Positions 20,053 to 31,977 of a DNA stretch of 64,000 nt are shown here, one piece after another. Below the pieces are notes generated by a model. It had not been told where the DNA came from, searched no databases, and saw only the letters and a program-made list of their open reading frames with translations. Position numbers and translations under genes: made by a program. This DNA comes from Terebella lapidaria (taxonomy: Eukaryota > Annelida > Polychaeta > Terebellida > Terebellidae): NCBI GenBank assembly GCA_949152475.1, contig OX424562.1, positions 26,102,209 to 26,166,208 on the forward strand. The letters run 5' to 3'. Numbering within the stretch: position 1 is the first letter of the stretch; each line of letters opens with the position of its first letter.

Positions 20053-22632
20053 CTACTGGTTTGACGACGGGGTCGGAGGTGTTGGTGGGGCCGGTTTGGT
20101 TTGGTTACCGGTTTGGTTAGGTACTGACAACACTTGAGCTGTCCTTCTGTCAGTACCGGGACCATTGGGCCGAAATGCTAGCGGTTTCATGCCGTTACGT
20201 ACTAGCACATCCTTAAGCCGAAAGCACCGCATCCAGCGATGGCCGGGCTTCTTGCAAAAGAAGCAAACCATGGGTCGTCCGGGTTGCGGGGGTCGATCAC
20301 CTTTCATCGGGGCCGTTGTTCGTAGGACAGAGAAGATAGCCGTTTCCTCGCACAGTCCATTCTCGTCACTAAGGACGCACTGGAAGGCTTCAGCCACCCA
20401 CTCGCGTGAGCTGGTTGGCACTGAGTGTTCGTCGCAACCTTGTAGGCCGGTAGTGTCACTGTCCGCGGGGTCGTAGTAGGCCGCAATTTGCTCTGGGGTT
20501 AGTGTTTCCCCCTGAGTGACTTGTCCCATGGCACAGGACAGTTCCTCATTGACAGGGTCGTCTTCCGCGTATCCGCTTGCGGAAATGTCAGCACGTCGTG
20601 TGCCTCGATGTCGATCTCTGGCTGTCCTCTGTTGACGACTCTCTACCTTGAGAACGGCCGTAAGTGCCTCACTGTAACTGTTAAAAGTGAGGGCACACAG
20701 TTTATCGGCAATGGGGTCGGGTTGGCCGTTCACGAATTGCGCAATTACAGTTCGTTGCCGCGACGTTGGCGTAACGTCATCGAACACTTGCTCCGCCAGG
20801 GCCTGGAGTCGCTCCATGTAGTGTTCCGCGTCCTCTTTTCGTTCCCGCTTGAGGAACGGGAAATCGTCCCGTTTGGACTGTCGACGGGGCTCGGGTTCCC
20901 AGCCCTCTAGGAGTTGGCGACGGAACTCTCCCCAGGGAGTTGCGACCGGGATATTTAGAGCTAGCGCTTCAGCGCGGCCGCGTAGCGTGCTCCGGAAGGT
21001 CGTCGTCTTGTTGAGGTCGGAGTAAGTGAAGGCCGCAGCGAATTGTTCGAAACTCCGAACGTATTGAGTGAGATTGCCCTCCTTAAAGGTCGCACGCCAT
21101 TGAGCCATTTTAGCCGTAGCCAACGTTTGGGGCTCAGACGTGAGTCTCTGTGGCGTGGGCGTGTCAACACTCACCGCAACTGGTGTAGTCGCTGTAGTGG
21201 CCGTCGGAGTCGGAACAGCCGAAGTCGCCGGAGCCGTCGTATCTGGGCCGATCGGGGTCGCGTTAGCGGGGGCGGTCGGTGCTGTCGTCGCGGAGACGGC
21301 GAGCGATGCGGCGGGTGGTGCCGTCGTGTGGCTGGGGTCGTGTGGTGCTTGTGCAGCGGGGGCCGGTTGACTGTATGGAGGCGTCACCCATGGTATCCCG
21401 ACTGAGGGTGGGAATACAGCCGGTGGTGGATATCGGTATACCGATCCATCCGGGCATACACCATGGTACACTAATCCGGGTTGTGTACCATGATAGCCGG
21501 TGTCAGCGATCACGCTGGGAACGCCACCATATCCAGGCGGTGGGTTCGCGTAGCCGACATGCGGTGAATAGTATCCGACAGCTACTCCATTTGGAACACC
21601 GCTTGTTGCGCCAGGGTATCCGACTGGCGGTACACCATATCCGTTGGTGTTTCCGACTGATTGTGAGATCGGAGGTCCGATCATTTGCACAACACTTTCT
21701 GCCGGAGCAGACACAACTTGATCTTGCGACGGATCGAAGCGCGGTTGTTCTCCGGTAGTCGGCGATGGTCGGTGCGTAGTCGGCGCGGGAGCGCGTGTGT
21801 CGGAAGTCGGCGTGTCGGGGTCGCAGGGTCGGCGACTTGATGTCGAGGGTGCTTGTCGGGGTCGCGCTTGTCGCATGGTGGCGCGAGGTTCCGCCATTGT
21901 GTCGCTGGGTCGTTGTTGTCGTAGCGGTGTCGCGATCCGGGTAGCGGTCGTCATCAGGATGTCTTCGGATGTCGCTCCCGTCTGGCTGGGTCGTGTGTAC
22001 TCTACCACCGTAGGCTCGGTCGGTATGCGTGAGTACATTTCTGGCGCGGGGCCGTGTTGTCTCGGCGTCATGGACGGCGCCAGGGGTCGATTGGCCGAAT
22101 AAGCGTTCGGCGGGGTCGATTCCGGAACATTGTCAGACTGACAAACCCACTGTCGTATCCGAGAGTTACTTGGTGGGTGCGTAACCATTGACGTGTCTAT
22201 GGTTACCGGCCGAACGTCCACTGCTAATTGTTCTGGGTCGATATCACAATCTACGCTCGCTCTTTGACGTGAGCGCGTATAGTTTCTGTCGGCAAAGTCA
22301 CTTTTCTGGGTCGCTCTAGCGGGCGTGGCCGAGTACGCTCTAGCGTGTGCACGCAGAATGTCACTTACTGTATGTGACGGCGCGAGCGGGTCTTCGTCTA
22401 GGAACTCCTGCACCAGGTCGGTAGGCGGCGAAAACGATCTCAGGGACGAATGGTCGCCAATGGAGTCGAAAAGGCCGGACGGTTGTTGCTCCTGCGACAG
22501 TGGAACTGTATCGCTCATGGCAACTGAGCGAGGGCCGGAAGGTCGGAAGGCCGGATTCGGATTGATCGTCACTTCATCATCCGTAGGGTCGAGTGGCTCA
22601 CCGCGGGAGGCTCCCGGGGCCAATGCCATCAA
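20053..22632 (-). CDS. gag: Gag protein of the Gypsy element
   Basis: 859 codons, beginning 62 bases inside the 5' LTR boundary. The first 500 or so residues are disordered: Pro/Thr/Ser/Ala-rich with a Gly/Tyr/Pro segment (GYPGATSG, PPGYGG). A helical capsid-like region follows (from about residue 510, KMAQWRATFKEG onward). Near the C-terminus one CCHC zinc knuckle reads CFFCKKPGHRWMRC. The very long disordered N-terminus is unusual for this family. Confidence 0.93.
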   Translation of the reverse strand: MMALAPGASRGEPLDPTDDEVTINPNPAFRPSGPRSVAMSDTVPLSQEQQPSGLFDSIGDHSSLRSFSPPTDLVQEFLDEDPLAPSHTVSDILRAHARAYSATPARATQKSDFADRNYTRSRQRASVDCDIDPEQLAVDVRPVTIDTSMVTHPPSNSRIRQWVCQSDNVPESTPPNAYSANRPLAPSMTPRQHGPAPEMYSRIPTEPTVVEYTRPSQTGATSEDILMTTATRIATPLRQQRPSDTMAEPRATMRQARPRQAPSTSSRRPCDPDTPTSDTRAPAPTTHRPSPTTGEQPRFDPSQDQVVSAPAESVVQMIGPPISQSVGNTNGYGVPPVGYPGATSGVPNGVAVGYYSPHVGYANPPPGYGGVPSVIADTGYHGTQPGLVYHGVCPDGSVYRYPPPAVFPPSVGIPWVTPPYSQPAPAAQAPHDPSHTTAPPAASLAVSATTAPTAPANATPIGPDTTAPATSAVPTPTATTATTPVAVSVDTPTPQRLTSEPQTLATAKMAQWRATFKEGNLTQYVRSFEQFAAAFTYSDLNKTTTFRSTLRGRAEALALNIPVATPWGEFRRQLLEGWEPEPRRQSKRDDFPFLKRERKEDAEHYMERLQALAEQVFDDVTPTSRQRTVIAQFVNGQPDPIADKLCALTFNSYSEALTAVLKVESRQQRTARDRHRGTRRADISASGYAEDDPVNEELSCAMGQVTQGETLTPEQIAAYYDPADSDTTGLQGCDEHSVPTSSREWVAEAFQCVLSDENGLCEETAIFSVLRTTAPMKGDRPPQPGRPMVCFFCKKPGHRWMRCFRLKDVLVRNGMKPLAFRPNGPGTDRRTAQVLSVPNQTGNQTKPAPPTPPTPSSNQ

Positions 22633-22673
22633 TGCCGGTCAGGTCTGGGTCGATAATCCGAGACTAGCTCAGA

Positions 22674-22692
22674 TCCTGGTCGAACGGCGCCA
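22674..22692 (-). promoter_or_regulatory. Primer-binding site of the Gypsy element
   Basis: In sense the sequence one base after the 5' LTR reads TGGCGCCGTTCGACCAGGA, a TGGCGCC-type tRNA primer site. The matching tRNA is not assigned here. Confidence 0.75.
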
Positions 22693-22693
22693 A

Positions 22694-23446
22694 TGTGAAG
22701 AATATCGTTCACGGCCGATATTAAGCCGGTTTAACTGGGTCGTCGTGTGATACAATGAGCCGGCAGTTTCAATTTAACTGTTTATTGTGGTGATAAAGAC
22801 TGATGATCAATCACTCACAATCAGGGTCGCACTCTCACCTACGTCGGGTGATATCCCAGTCTATATTTCTATATCCCTAGTATAGTCCTTTATACAACTT
22901 GCACATATATCCGATAGATTATATATCACTTGAATTCAGTTCGTATATTAATATCGACAGTCTCACAGGAACTTTTGTATATACGTCCTGTCACTGGGAT
23001 TTACACTACACTTCTGCGCAGAAGACCGGGGCCGAGGGACCATGTGGCTGTGTAATTTCCCGCCAAGTGTAAGCGGTGTTGTGATAGGTTGAATGTGTGG
23101 TGCAATGCGCTGATGTCACCGGGAAAGTGGGTTTCCCCGGCTCGTGTCAATACTTGGAATGTCTGTATGTGTGCACGTGATGTATGGAGTATGTGTGTCA
23201 AGTTCTATGTTTAGAAGTCAGTGCATGTGAAGGTCAAGGTCGAGTAAACGGGGCCGAGTGTACTGAGCTAGCGGGGCCGCAGGTGCGTGGTTTGACCTGT
23301 GTATGTAACCATGACTACATGGAGTTTATGCTTGTGATCGTATAGTGTGTACTTGTCCTGTATGTAAGTCATGTAGAATGAATGTTTGTTGTGGAAATGT
23401 GTAGTGCGCGGGAGGGACGGGAGTAACAGTCGCTAAAATTACTACA
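22694..23446 (-). repeat. 5' LTR of the Gypsy element
   Basis: 753 bp, exactly 12691 bases from its partner at 10003-10755 and identical to it by eye. It carries the same TATA and AATAAA signals in sense orientation. Confidence 0.95.
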
Positions 23447-24149
23447 CATATTTGTGTAAACAATCCCCCGTCCGTCCGTTTGTTTCAATCGAATCTGTTT
23501 GACAACGCAGCACGACGCAACGTAAAAATATAAACATGGAAATATCGAACGATTTGTGTAATATGTTTATTTTTTATAATATGTTTTTTTTTATATAGCG
23601 AGTTTTACATCATAATTGTCGATGAAGGAGTATCATAACGTATTGTTGGTTCAGAAATAGTATTAGCTTGTATTGACGAGGTATCATTATGATTTTCGTT
23701 CTTGGTAATTAAGAGCATGCTAGAATGCTAATTATAGCTAGCGTACAGTCTGACAACGATTTAGGTGGACCCACTCAGAGAGGCTAAAATTTGTAATTCG
23801 TTTGATGACTTTCAGACTCTTAAACAATCATCAATATGACACTGTGCATTAAAAAACATAAATTTGGAATCAAATATTCTCTTTAATGTGGAATTATGGG
23901 TAATTTCACTCCATAAATACCTGAGAATGGTCATTTTTGTCCATTTTTGCTCAAATCAACCTAACAATTAATGCAAAATAAAATCTGAATTTTTTTGCGA
24001 AAATATAAGGGGGTCTTTTATGCTAATTTTTCCATTTTATATTGTGAAATATAAAATAGAGCAATCTCTACCCCCAAAATAATTATTGTTGAATTATCTA
24101 TCCATTCACAAAATACTAATTGTGTGGGGTTTTTTTTTCAAAAAATTTT
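23447..24149. other. AT-rich spacer right of the LTR element
   Basis: No gene or clear repeat. The first bases repeat the CATA target site. Confidence 0.4.
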
Positions 24150-25080
24150 AATTGAATCGTTTTTGCCGGTTCGACGGCCATTTTTAACGAAAAAAATGCC
24201 AATTATTTACTTTGGTGGCCATTTTCTCAAAAACTGTCTGATCAGTTTTGAGATTTTTTTTTTCAAAACATTACTCTCATGTACCTCTATGACGTGTATA
24301 AGTTTTGTTGCCCTTGAATCGCCAGTCTGCGACTCTGTGTGTGGCGGCCATTTTCATTTTTTGACGTATCGACGAAAAAACTTTTTTTGTCCCAATCGAG
24401 TCACTATTTGTCTTGAGCCATTTCCAGCAAAATATATATATATATTTTGGCCATTGGAAAAGTTTTTGGACTTGGAAAATTTCGCCCAATTTTTCCTTCA
24501 TAATGCGAGCTGTGAGGAGTAAACTCATAGAACACTTCAAGATAATGCCTAAGTATTGGCACATTCGAATGAGAAATAATATATTGTGGTTTGGGTGATG
24601 ACCTTGATTTTGACCTGCAATGACCTTGGAAGGTCATAACGACCTTTTTGTCGAAAAAACCAATGATTTTTGTCTTTGGTGGCCATTTTTTCAAAATCTA
24701 TTCACATAGTTTTCCTCATAATCATGCATAGGATTCTCCTTATGTACCTTTGTGATGTTTATAAGTTTTGATTCCTTTGAAATGACGGTCTGCGTGTGGC
24801 GGCCATTTTCATTTTTTGACGGGTCGACAAAAAAAAATGTCCCAAAACGAGTCAATATTCATTTTGAGTGATTCCCAGCAAATAATAAAAAAAAATTTGG
24901 CCATAAAAAAGTTTTTTGGCCTTAACATACCTGCATAATTTGAGCTGTGTGTAGTAAACTCCTACAACACTTAAAGATAGAGTCTAAGTATTGGCACGTT
25001 CAAATGGGAAATCTTATGTTGCGGGTTGAAGGGTGACCTTTAATTTGACCTTCAATGACTTGGGAAATCCCCCCCCCCCC
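24150..25080. repeat. Two tandem copies of a roughly 460-bp repeat
   Basis: Landmarks recur at 455-465 bp: GGTGGCCATTTT at 24214 and 24679, and GTGGCGGCCATTTTCATTTT at 24341 and 24796. Copies are diverged and include the words TGACCTT and AAGGTCA found in other repeats of this window. The second copy ends in a run of 16 C residues (25069-25084). Open frames here are by-products of low complexity. Confidence 0.7.
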
Positions 25081-27220
25081 CCCCACCCCGTGAATAGTGA
25101 ATATCTGTCATTAACGAAGAAAACCTTTCAAGGTGTAACTTGTTTCCGTATTATAGTCGATACCGAAAATGTGTGTTTGGCAATTTACGAACATGTTTTG
25201 ACAATAAAGTTGAAAATCAGTATAACAATTAATATTTTGGAAAATTAATACGCAAGTCGCATGATATGCCGGAACGCATTGGTACTATGTTTGTCGAAAT
25301 ATTGAAAAACTTTGTTACATATCTACACAAATATAAAACAGCTAAATGGAACAATATGCCAGCAAAGCTTTGAGGTTTAGGGGAGTATCTATAGACCGCT
25401 TTCTTGGAACTGACAGACATCAACCAATCAGTTTCTTAAAGCTATTTGTTGACATATCGAATTGTAGAGTATTCAAAATACGAGAAATGAAAAAGTTTTT
25501 GTGTGTGTGGGTTTTTCTCTTTCAACAGCAGCTTTTGTATAGCATTTAGCTCTCAATATACGATTACTCTCAGCTCCACTGTTCAGAGTACCTGATAGTT
25601 TATTTAGTATGGTAGCGTTATAGTTATATCGACCTATATATATATATAGCAAACGTATTGAGAGAGAAAATCGCGATCGAGATTTTCGTGAGCGGTGCAA
25701 GAAAAAGCTTTTGAACGGAGCTCGTGATTTTTCTGCGTTTTTATTGCCTGTGGTCGGTATTTTGTGAGTTTAATCAATGGATCATATAAATAACATTTGG
25801 AATACATAGGTGAGAAAAATTAAAAGCGACAAATGCGACATATTGACGGAGATGACACGCCTAGCACACATTTCATTCATAGTTTTATATGCACATAACC
25901 TTTATCAGCTTATTATGGTATTTGAGACCATTGAGGGCAATACATAGGCACAGGTGCATGTAATAATACAAGTGTATATCCTACTGCACTGAGGAAACGT
26001 CTACAGATATTTCATTCTTTTTTACCTGGATTATACTCTGCAAATCACCGATGATCGACAATGATATATCGATTTTGGAATAATGATTACATAAGGCGTC
26101 TCAAGTTCGGCTGGTTAGCGACGGTGACAATGTCGTACAGAAAACACGTGGCCATGCCTTGCATACGGGGTATACCCGCCGGTATAACAAGTGGACAGCA
26201 CTAAATTTGGGCTGCTTATGGAGTGACAGATCGTACATGGATTGACCTGCCATGTCCGACAACGCTGCACGGTGATCATTTGCTATAACTAGCGCTTACA
26301 CGAGGCATATTAAATATGTCAGTTATCATATTATAGAATACTTTGATTGATGATTTGGAAATGTTGGATAAGTGGATTGCTCAAGTGATTTACTTGGAGT
26401 GACATGTCGGAGAAATACAGCGGAGATTTGTGCAAATACAGCGTCTATGGATATTTGTCAAAAGCCGGTGTTTGTTTTCAGTTGTTGTTTATTGGCATTC
26501 AGTAGGCGATGATTATTTGTCGCTTGTCGGCAGTGTTATTTCGCCTCTTGGCCTCCATCTTTGATTTCTGTTCTAGGTCCTGGCAGTGATTTCAGTGTTG
26601 ATTTCTATTTGTATTCGAATCGATAATGGATAAGTTTGTGAACGAGGGTATACCAACTATAATCATAGCTAATTAGAGCTTTTCGTTTGCAATTTGATCT
26701 CCACAAATAACTTTGATGGTTTTACATTCTTCCGTTAAAATAGGAATCGCATAAAAATTAATGCTCTTGAGAAATAGAGCCAGCAGTGTTTAAATTGTTT
26801 CGAGTCTGCACCCCTTCCATGTGATAAAGTTTTGACAAAGCCCGCAAGCTCCACGTGTATGTAACCTCGATACATAGTTTTATTTCCTCTCCTGGAGAGA
26901 GTAGGCTCTAAATGCCGTATTGACTCAGGCGAGCCGGCAAGCAAGTGGCCATGGTGACAACATGTCATATGTGGCGAGACAATATCCAGCACATAATTGA
27001 GAAGAAAGTGCGACATGTTCCATTGTGATCCCAGATACCCCGCGTTTTATGGCTGTTATCGACTATGACCACAGTAATACCGGCGGTCTCCGGGTCAATA
27101 TACAAAACCCCCGTCGCGTGGCTGTAGCCTGTAGGTAGGCGTCGATGTTTTTTGTTCTTTGCTGAGATCCACTACACTGAAATAAAAAAAAAGGTATTCT
27201 TGCTAGTAAGAGTGTTAGTG
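25081..27220. other. Spacer, no gene seen
   Basis: AT-rich. A (TA)n run lies near 25637-25650, and AAAATCGCGATCGAGATTTT near 25668 is close to a perfect palindrome. No exons supported. Confidence 0.4.
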
Positions 27221-27469
27221 TCACTTCACATGATTTCGATGCTGGGCCAGGAAAGTGTAAACTGCTGTGATTCCATTGAGCGGAGGAAAGCGTGCGTCAA
27301 CAGGACGGCTCTTTCGAGGGTAGTTTGAGAGTAGCTTCGGACGCTGGGTGGACAACGCCCCCTCGCGGGATCTGTTGACACTTTCAGGCTTGGATTGATC
27401 CATGTAGTGTTTGGATTTCATCTTGTCGTATTTGTTCCATTGATGCGTAGAGTGTTGAAAGTTGCTCAT
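27221..27469 (-). CDS. Possible small basic protein, head-to-head with the next gene
   Basis: An 82-codon open frame begins at 27469, 224 bases from the ATG of the plus-strand gene at 27694, an arrangement typical of a shared promoter. The product is basic and polar (SKPESVNRSREGALSTQRPK) with no signal peptide or membrane segment. I do not recognise it and saw no supporting splice signals, so it may be a chance frame. Confidence 0.3.
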   Translation of the reverse strand: MSNFQHSTHQWNKYDKMKSKHYMDQSKPESVNRSREGALSTQRPKLLSNYPRKSRPVDARFPPLNGITAVYTFLAQHRNHVK

Positions 27470-27693
27470 TCCGACGGCGGATTACCAATCTAGAAGCGAA
27501 GTTCGATAGTCCTGACAAAATTGTTTCAGATTCGCTACATCGAATGCTCCATCGTCAACACGCCTCATGAGCGCAAACATACAACATGACGACATATTGC
27601 AAAAACTATTCGAACTGGATTAAATGGACATTATTGTTTTGAATAGATATCAATTGAAATAAAAGGTGGATCTATCTCACTCGACATACCAAG

Positions 27694-28914
27694 ATGCCGC
27701 ACAAAACAGACAAGAAAAAATCCCACGGGCACAAGAAAAAGACTCGACCGAAGTCCCCAAAGCGCCGGAAGTCAAGTCCGAGCCGGAAACGGGGATCCCT
27801 GAAACAGCTTGAAGATTATCGCAACGTCGCGGTTCCAGATATCACACTCTACAAACCGAACTCAGAGGATACCGAAAGCGAAGACACAGTTGTGCTGGAT
27901 GCAACAAAAATCGTGTCGCCCGAATCATACAAGGAATTCGCGAGAACCTCACTAAAATCACAATACGACAAAACTCGACACGAGTCTCAACATCTTAAGC
28001 AGCGACTTCAGCGTCAGATCTCAGGCGATAAAGTTTTCAAGTTAGATGACGCTCAGATGATTGGGAAAACCCCGTGGAATAGCGAAGCTGGGAGTGACAA
28101 GTTCGATTCCGGGTGTGACTCCAGACAAGTGTCGGAAGTTGATGACTGGCTCGATTCCGACTTCCCAACTAATGATAGCATCCTCATGGAGAAACCTGAA
28201 TCCGGTAGTCGTGATTCGCTGTTGGGTCCTCAGTCAGATGAAGTGGACGATTTATCAAACAATTTCAGCTCGGAGGCCATATCACTCTCGGACCAAGGAA
28301 GCGAGTGTGACTCAGATGGAACGCTATTGGCTGAACAGTCGGATGACGTCATCAGCCAGACGTCAAGTGAGGCTTGGAGGGAGAGGATCCCTTTCGAGCA
28401 AGGTCGAACTGAGTCAAAGTCTTTTTCAAAAGGTGCCGAAGAAGAGTCAGTGACAAAACATGAAGTTCAACATCAGTCACAGAACAGACACAAGTTATCA
28501 GTTGTGATAACGAACTACTCGGGTAACGTGATTTCCGAGAACGCACGAGATATTTCGTGGCCTGGCGACGATGAACGTGCAAAAATTGAGCAAACGTCAG
28601 TCAGCCAAAACTCAGAAGGACTTACAGTCCAGACATCTGAACGTCCTTACCACAACGTTTCAAACTCACCACTGTCTTATACCACCGAGTCAAATGCATC
28701 AACCACTCTGTCGGAAAGCAAAGGGCGATCCCAACCCACAAGGAAGAGGTGTCAGTCGGCCAAAGAAAGAATAAACGTGGATCTGGTGAGGCAGACAGAG
28801 CGCCTGCTACATAATAAGAAGTATCTACAGAGATGGGGCGTCCCGTCCATGGATGATGAGCAATTCAGTGACCTCTTCGTCATTAACTCCATAAGAGATG
28901 CTCTCCACAGTTCG
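27694..28914 (+). CDS. First coding exon of a disordered basic/acidic protein
   Basis: ATG at 27694. The exon gives 407 codons and ends at the donor TCG/GTGAGT in phase 0. The N-terminus (residues 1-40) is a dense Lys/Arg/Ser tract like a nuclear or microtubule-binding signal. Residues 70-115 are helical (ESYKEFARTSLKSQYDK). Residues 130-260 are Ser/Asp/Glu-rich. The last 50 residues are ordered (VDLVRQTERLLHNKKYLQRW, then DEQFSDLFVINSIRDAL). It probably splices to the exon near 31293, which begins in phase 0. The reading frame is long and compositionally consistent, so the exon is well supported, but the family is unknown to me. Confidence 0.75.
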
Positions 28915-31292
28915 GTGAGTAAAAGTTGCCAATTGTGATGACGTTGGTAAATTATAATAATTTTATGTCAATGTAGTTTTTGAGTCTATCGTTGATATAA
29001 GAGTGTATGGGTTTCAACAGCGAAACTAGAATGGGAAAATGGCTTTGGGTAGAAACTGAAACAAAATGATGATAGTATGTAAGTTTTGAATAATAAATAG
29101 CAACACCTACAAGTTTATACATGATATTCCCCTTCAATCAATCATTGATCCCAAATCAATTTTTTTTCAGACTACGTAGACTGTTGCTCTTCTATTATAT
29201 GTACATGAAATGTTTCTAAGTTGATACATGCGAGGTGAACAGGAGAATGGTTACGTGAATATTCATTCATATTTTGCCAAAATTTACATTGAAATGCAAA
29301 CCTTCAATATTTCACTGATTGTATATAAATACAAATGAGACTGGCCATTAACAATCAGTATTGGAGTGTTAATGTACAATAGCAAAATCCTACACCTAGG
29401 ATTTTTTTCTCATCTCGACATATCAAGTAATGACACATTTATATCCGTGTATAGAATGGTATTTCGACCCCATGGCATTGAAGTTACCATCTCTTCCCAA
29501 ATCAAAAATATATATATATACGTTAAGTTCCGTTGATGGAGTTTTTTTTTTCTGACCTAATGAATATTTTAGAGATCCAAAAAATATTATAAAATAAATA
29601 ATATATGACTGCCAGAGTGTGAAACAGATACACCAACGGTACCTTTATGAATAAAACATTTTTTTGCAAAAACGTTTTGGTTTTTTTTTTATCACACCAT
29701 GTGTCCGATGTGATCCTGTGTGGGTAAAATTGCATCTCTATTCATAATGTTAAGAAAATTATGGACATACACTATGAATAACATGTTCATATAGTTACTT
29801 GCCAATTTTATTACCCCCTGGTGGGGATACAATCGAACCAGTTCATTTGTTGTTTTTGTGTAATATAAATATACTTATTACACTTAGCTTAGCTACAGTC
29901 AAAGTCTGTATCACAAACAGTACTCATAGTTGTAAGAACGACTGGGGACACAGTCTCTGTGCCAGGGTTTGGTTGTGTCGGCCAGTTCCTAAGTGTGAGA
30001 CTATTGATCACACAGTCGATATTTGATATTAGCGGCCATGACCAAAAGACGGTGAAAAGGTGTATTATACAGACGCAATGAATGCTGGACAGATACAAAC
30101 CAGCAGTCGAGCTTTGTTATTCGCATTCTGGGGTGCCATTCATAGATCTTCAGTGTAACCAACGAAGAGGATTTCTTTTGAAAGAACGTTCAAAGACATT
30201 GTACTGGGTATTGTTTGTGTGGCTTTTCGCTCAAGTTGAACGGGTTCTTCAACACTCACCGCTATTATTGTACTTTTAATGTATGCGGAGCACGCTAATG
30301 GCCTGAGAGTCTTCATGAAATTTGCTGGATAAATACGTTTTTGAATTGGCATTATTTGATAGCTGACTCGGAATCGATGCCGCATCAAACATTAGAAAGA
30401 GATTGCTGGAGAAGACCCGTTTAGAGCCATCCTACGGACCCAACTAAATGTTAATGTTCGTCTTTTCTTCATGAAAATATGGCTGGAACTATCTAAGAGC
30501 CATTGGAAATCGTGAAATTCCGTCTGCAGGTGATTTTTGTCGTGAAAATAATCAGGGAGGCGACATCGATCATGTTGGAAAAATTTGGATTTGCAATTCC
30601 ACTACAGACATCGTGAAACATTCCGAGAAACAGACGGACTGTTGTGTATTCACTATTCAGTAATAACAGCATCGGTCTCCCGGTGTTGAAAGGAGCTCTC
30701 AGCTATTGAAGTATAGTTCTCCGTTAATTTGACACTGAAACCATTGATCACTTACTGGTTTATTGATGTTACATTCGGTCCAAGGGTCAATAGAGCCGCT
30801 TGTCTCGGTCAAATGACTTGGCCACTTGTTATATCGACCCAGTGGTCTCTCTTTGTGCCCTCCTGAGGCGATTCATAATTACATGTTACATTTCAAGTGA
30901 TGTCATTAGTTGTTTGTGCATGAAGCCCTTTACATCGTATTAAATAGTGGCTCCAAGCTACTTTACAGGGAATTCATTGCCAAGTGGTAGTGTTTAAAAC
31001 ACAGGATGTTCCGGTTGTTATGCTTGTTTCGGCCCAACTCGGTGTGTATTTCACGGGTAGCTGTGAAAAAAATTGACGATGTGTGGAACTTGCTGAATAT
31101 ATGACCTATTGGAACTTCCAAGGACACTGAACAGCTGAAAAGGTTCTACTAGTATTCGAAGCCCATTGCAGAGGAGGCAATATATGGTGGTTATTTCTTT
31201 ATGCTGGATGATGAAGGGTGTGTCGTCGTGCACCTTTTGTGTACAGTGAAAATAAAACGATTGACAAAAATTGGAGAGGCTAGGAATATCAG
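28915..31292 (+). other. Probable intron, 2.4 kb
   Basis: AT-rich, with short T- and A-runs and no supported exon. It lies between a strong donor at 28915 and the next long open frame. Confidence 0.5.
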
Positions 31293-31301
31293 AAGAGCAA
31301 A

Positions 31302-31977
31302 ATGTCGTTTCCGCGGGCTTTTCCAAAGAGGAAAAAGCGACTCTTTCTGTCGAAGTCTCCGTACTTCGAAGTTGTGATTGAACCCGAAGTCGAGGATTCT
31401 GATGCACATGTACAGGAAACCCAGCCCGATACAGAGAAGTCGATTATCGAGTCAAGATCTGAGGCCGATACTGGTATCTCAACACCCGTGAAATGTTCCA
31501 CACAAATATTGGTATTGAATTGTCCCAAAAATCCACCAATTGCGTCATCTGGAAATCAACCTTATGACCTACAGCAGTTCAAATATGTGACTCTCGCCAA
31601 AACGGTGGATTCTATTCACAATCTATCACATGATCTCGGACATAGTGAAGATATTATTAGTGTATCTAATACTTGTAATATTCCCGAACTTGAATGTATG
31701 AGTGAATCGGGATTAACAATTTCACACGAAGATCTAGGAGACTCGCTAAATATTGCTTCTTGTACGAACGAAACGTCACGAAACGAGAAAGTGGTGACAG
31801 ATCCTGGACAGCTCGGTGTACAGAGTAACAATGAAAGGAACTTTAATTTTACTGACAGCAACATTGACCAATCAGAAAACAGATCTGTAAGTGACGTCAT
31901 TGTCATTCCACAGGCCCAACAGCGAGATGTTCCGGAACCTGCGGTGTTCAAAACTGTTCCCATGGCAACCAGCTACG
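31302..31977 (+). CDS. Exon of the same or an adjoining gene; acidic linker region
   Basis: The open frame starts at an ATG (31302) that could be an alternative start. If spliced from 28914, a weak acceptor at 31292 (ATATCAG/AAG) or one at 31316 (TTTTCCAAAG/AGG) keeps phase 0. The exon reads RKKRLFLSKSPYFEVVIEPE and then a Ser/Asp/Asn-rich acidic stretch. It ends AGCTACG/GTAGG at 31977 in phase 1, which matches the next exon at 33605. Family not recognised. Whether this is an internal exon or the first exon of a shorter transcript is open. Confidence 0.6.

Larger units (their letters stand above)
10003..23446 (-). mobile_element. Ty3/Gypsy LTR retrotransposon, looks whole, 13.4 kb
   Basis: The sense strand is minus. 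The two 753-bp LTRs begin TG and end CA and show no difference by eye, so the insertion is very recent. A CATA duplication flanks it (9999-10002 and 23447-23450). Order in the sense direction: 5' LTR, a TGGCGCC primer-binding site, gag, pol with protease, reverse transcriptase, RNase H and integrase, a 1.45-kb spacer, a large third ORF, a purine-rich tract, 3' LTR. All three reading frames are long and open. Domain order (integrase after RNase H) and the GPWR module place it in Ty3/Gypsy. It is unusually long for the family because of the extended gag N-terminus and the extra ORF. Confidence 0.95.

Noticed and set aside
24124-24694. Phe/Lys-rich frames in 24.1-24.7 kb
   Set aside because: Low-complexity AT-rich repeat DNA; no consistent frame between the two tandem copies.
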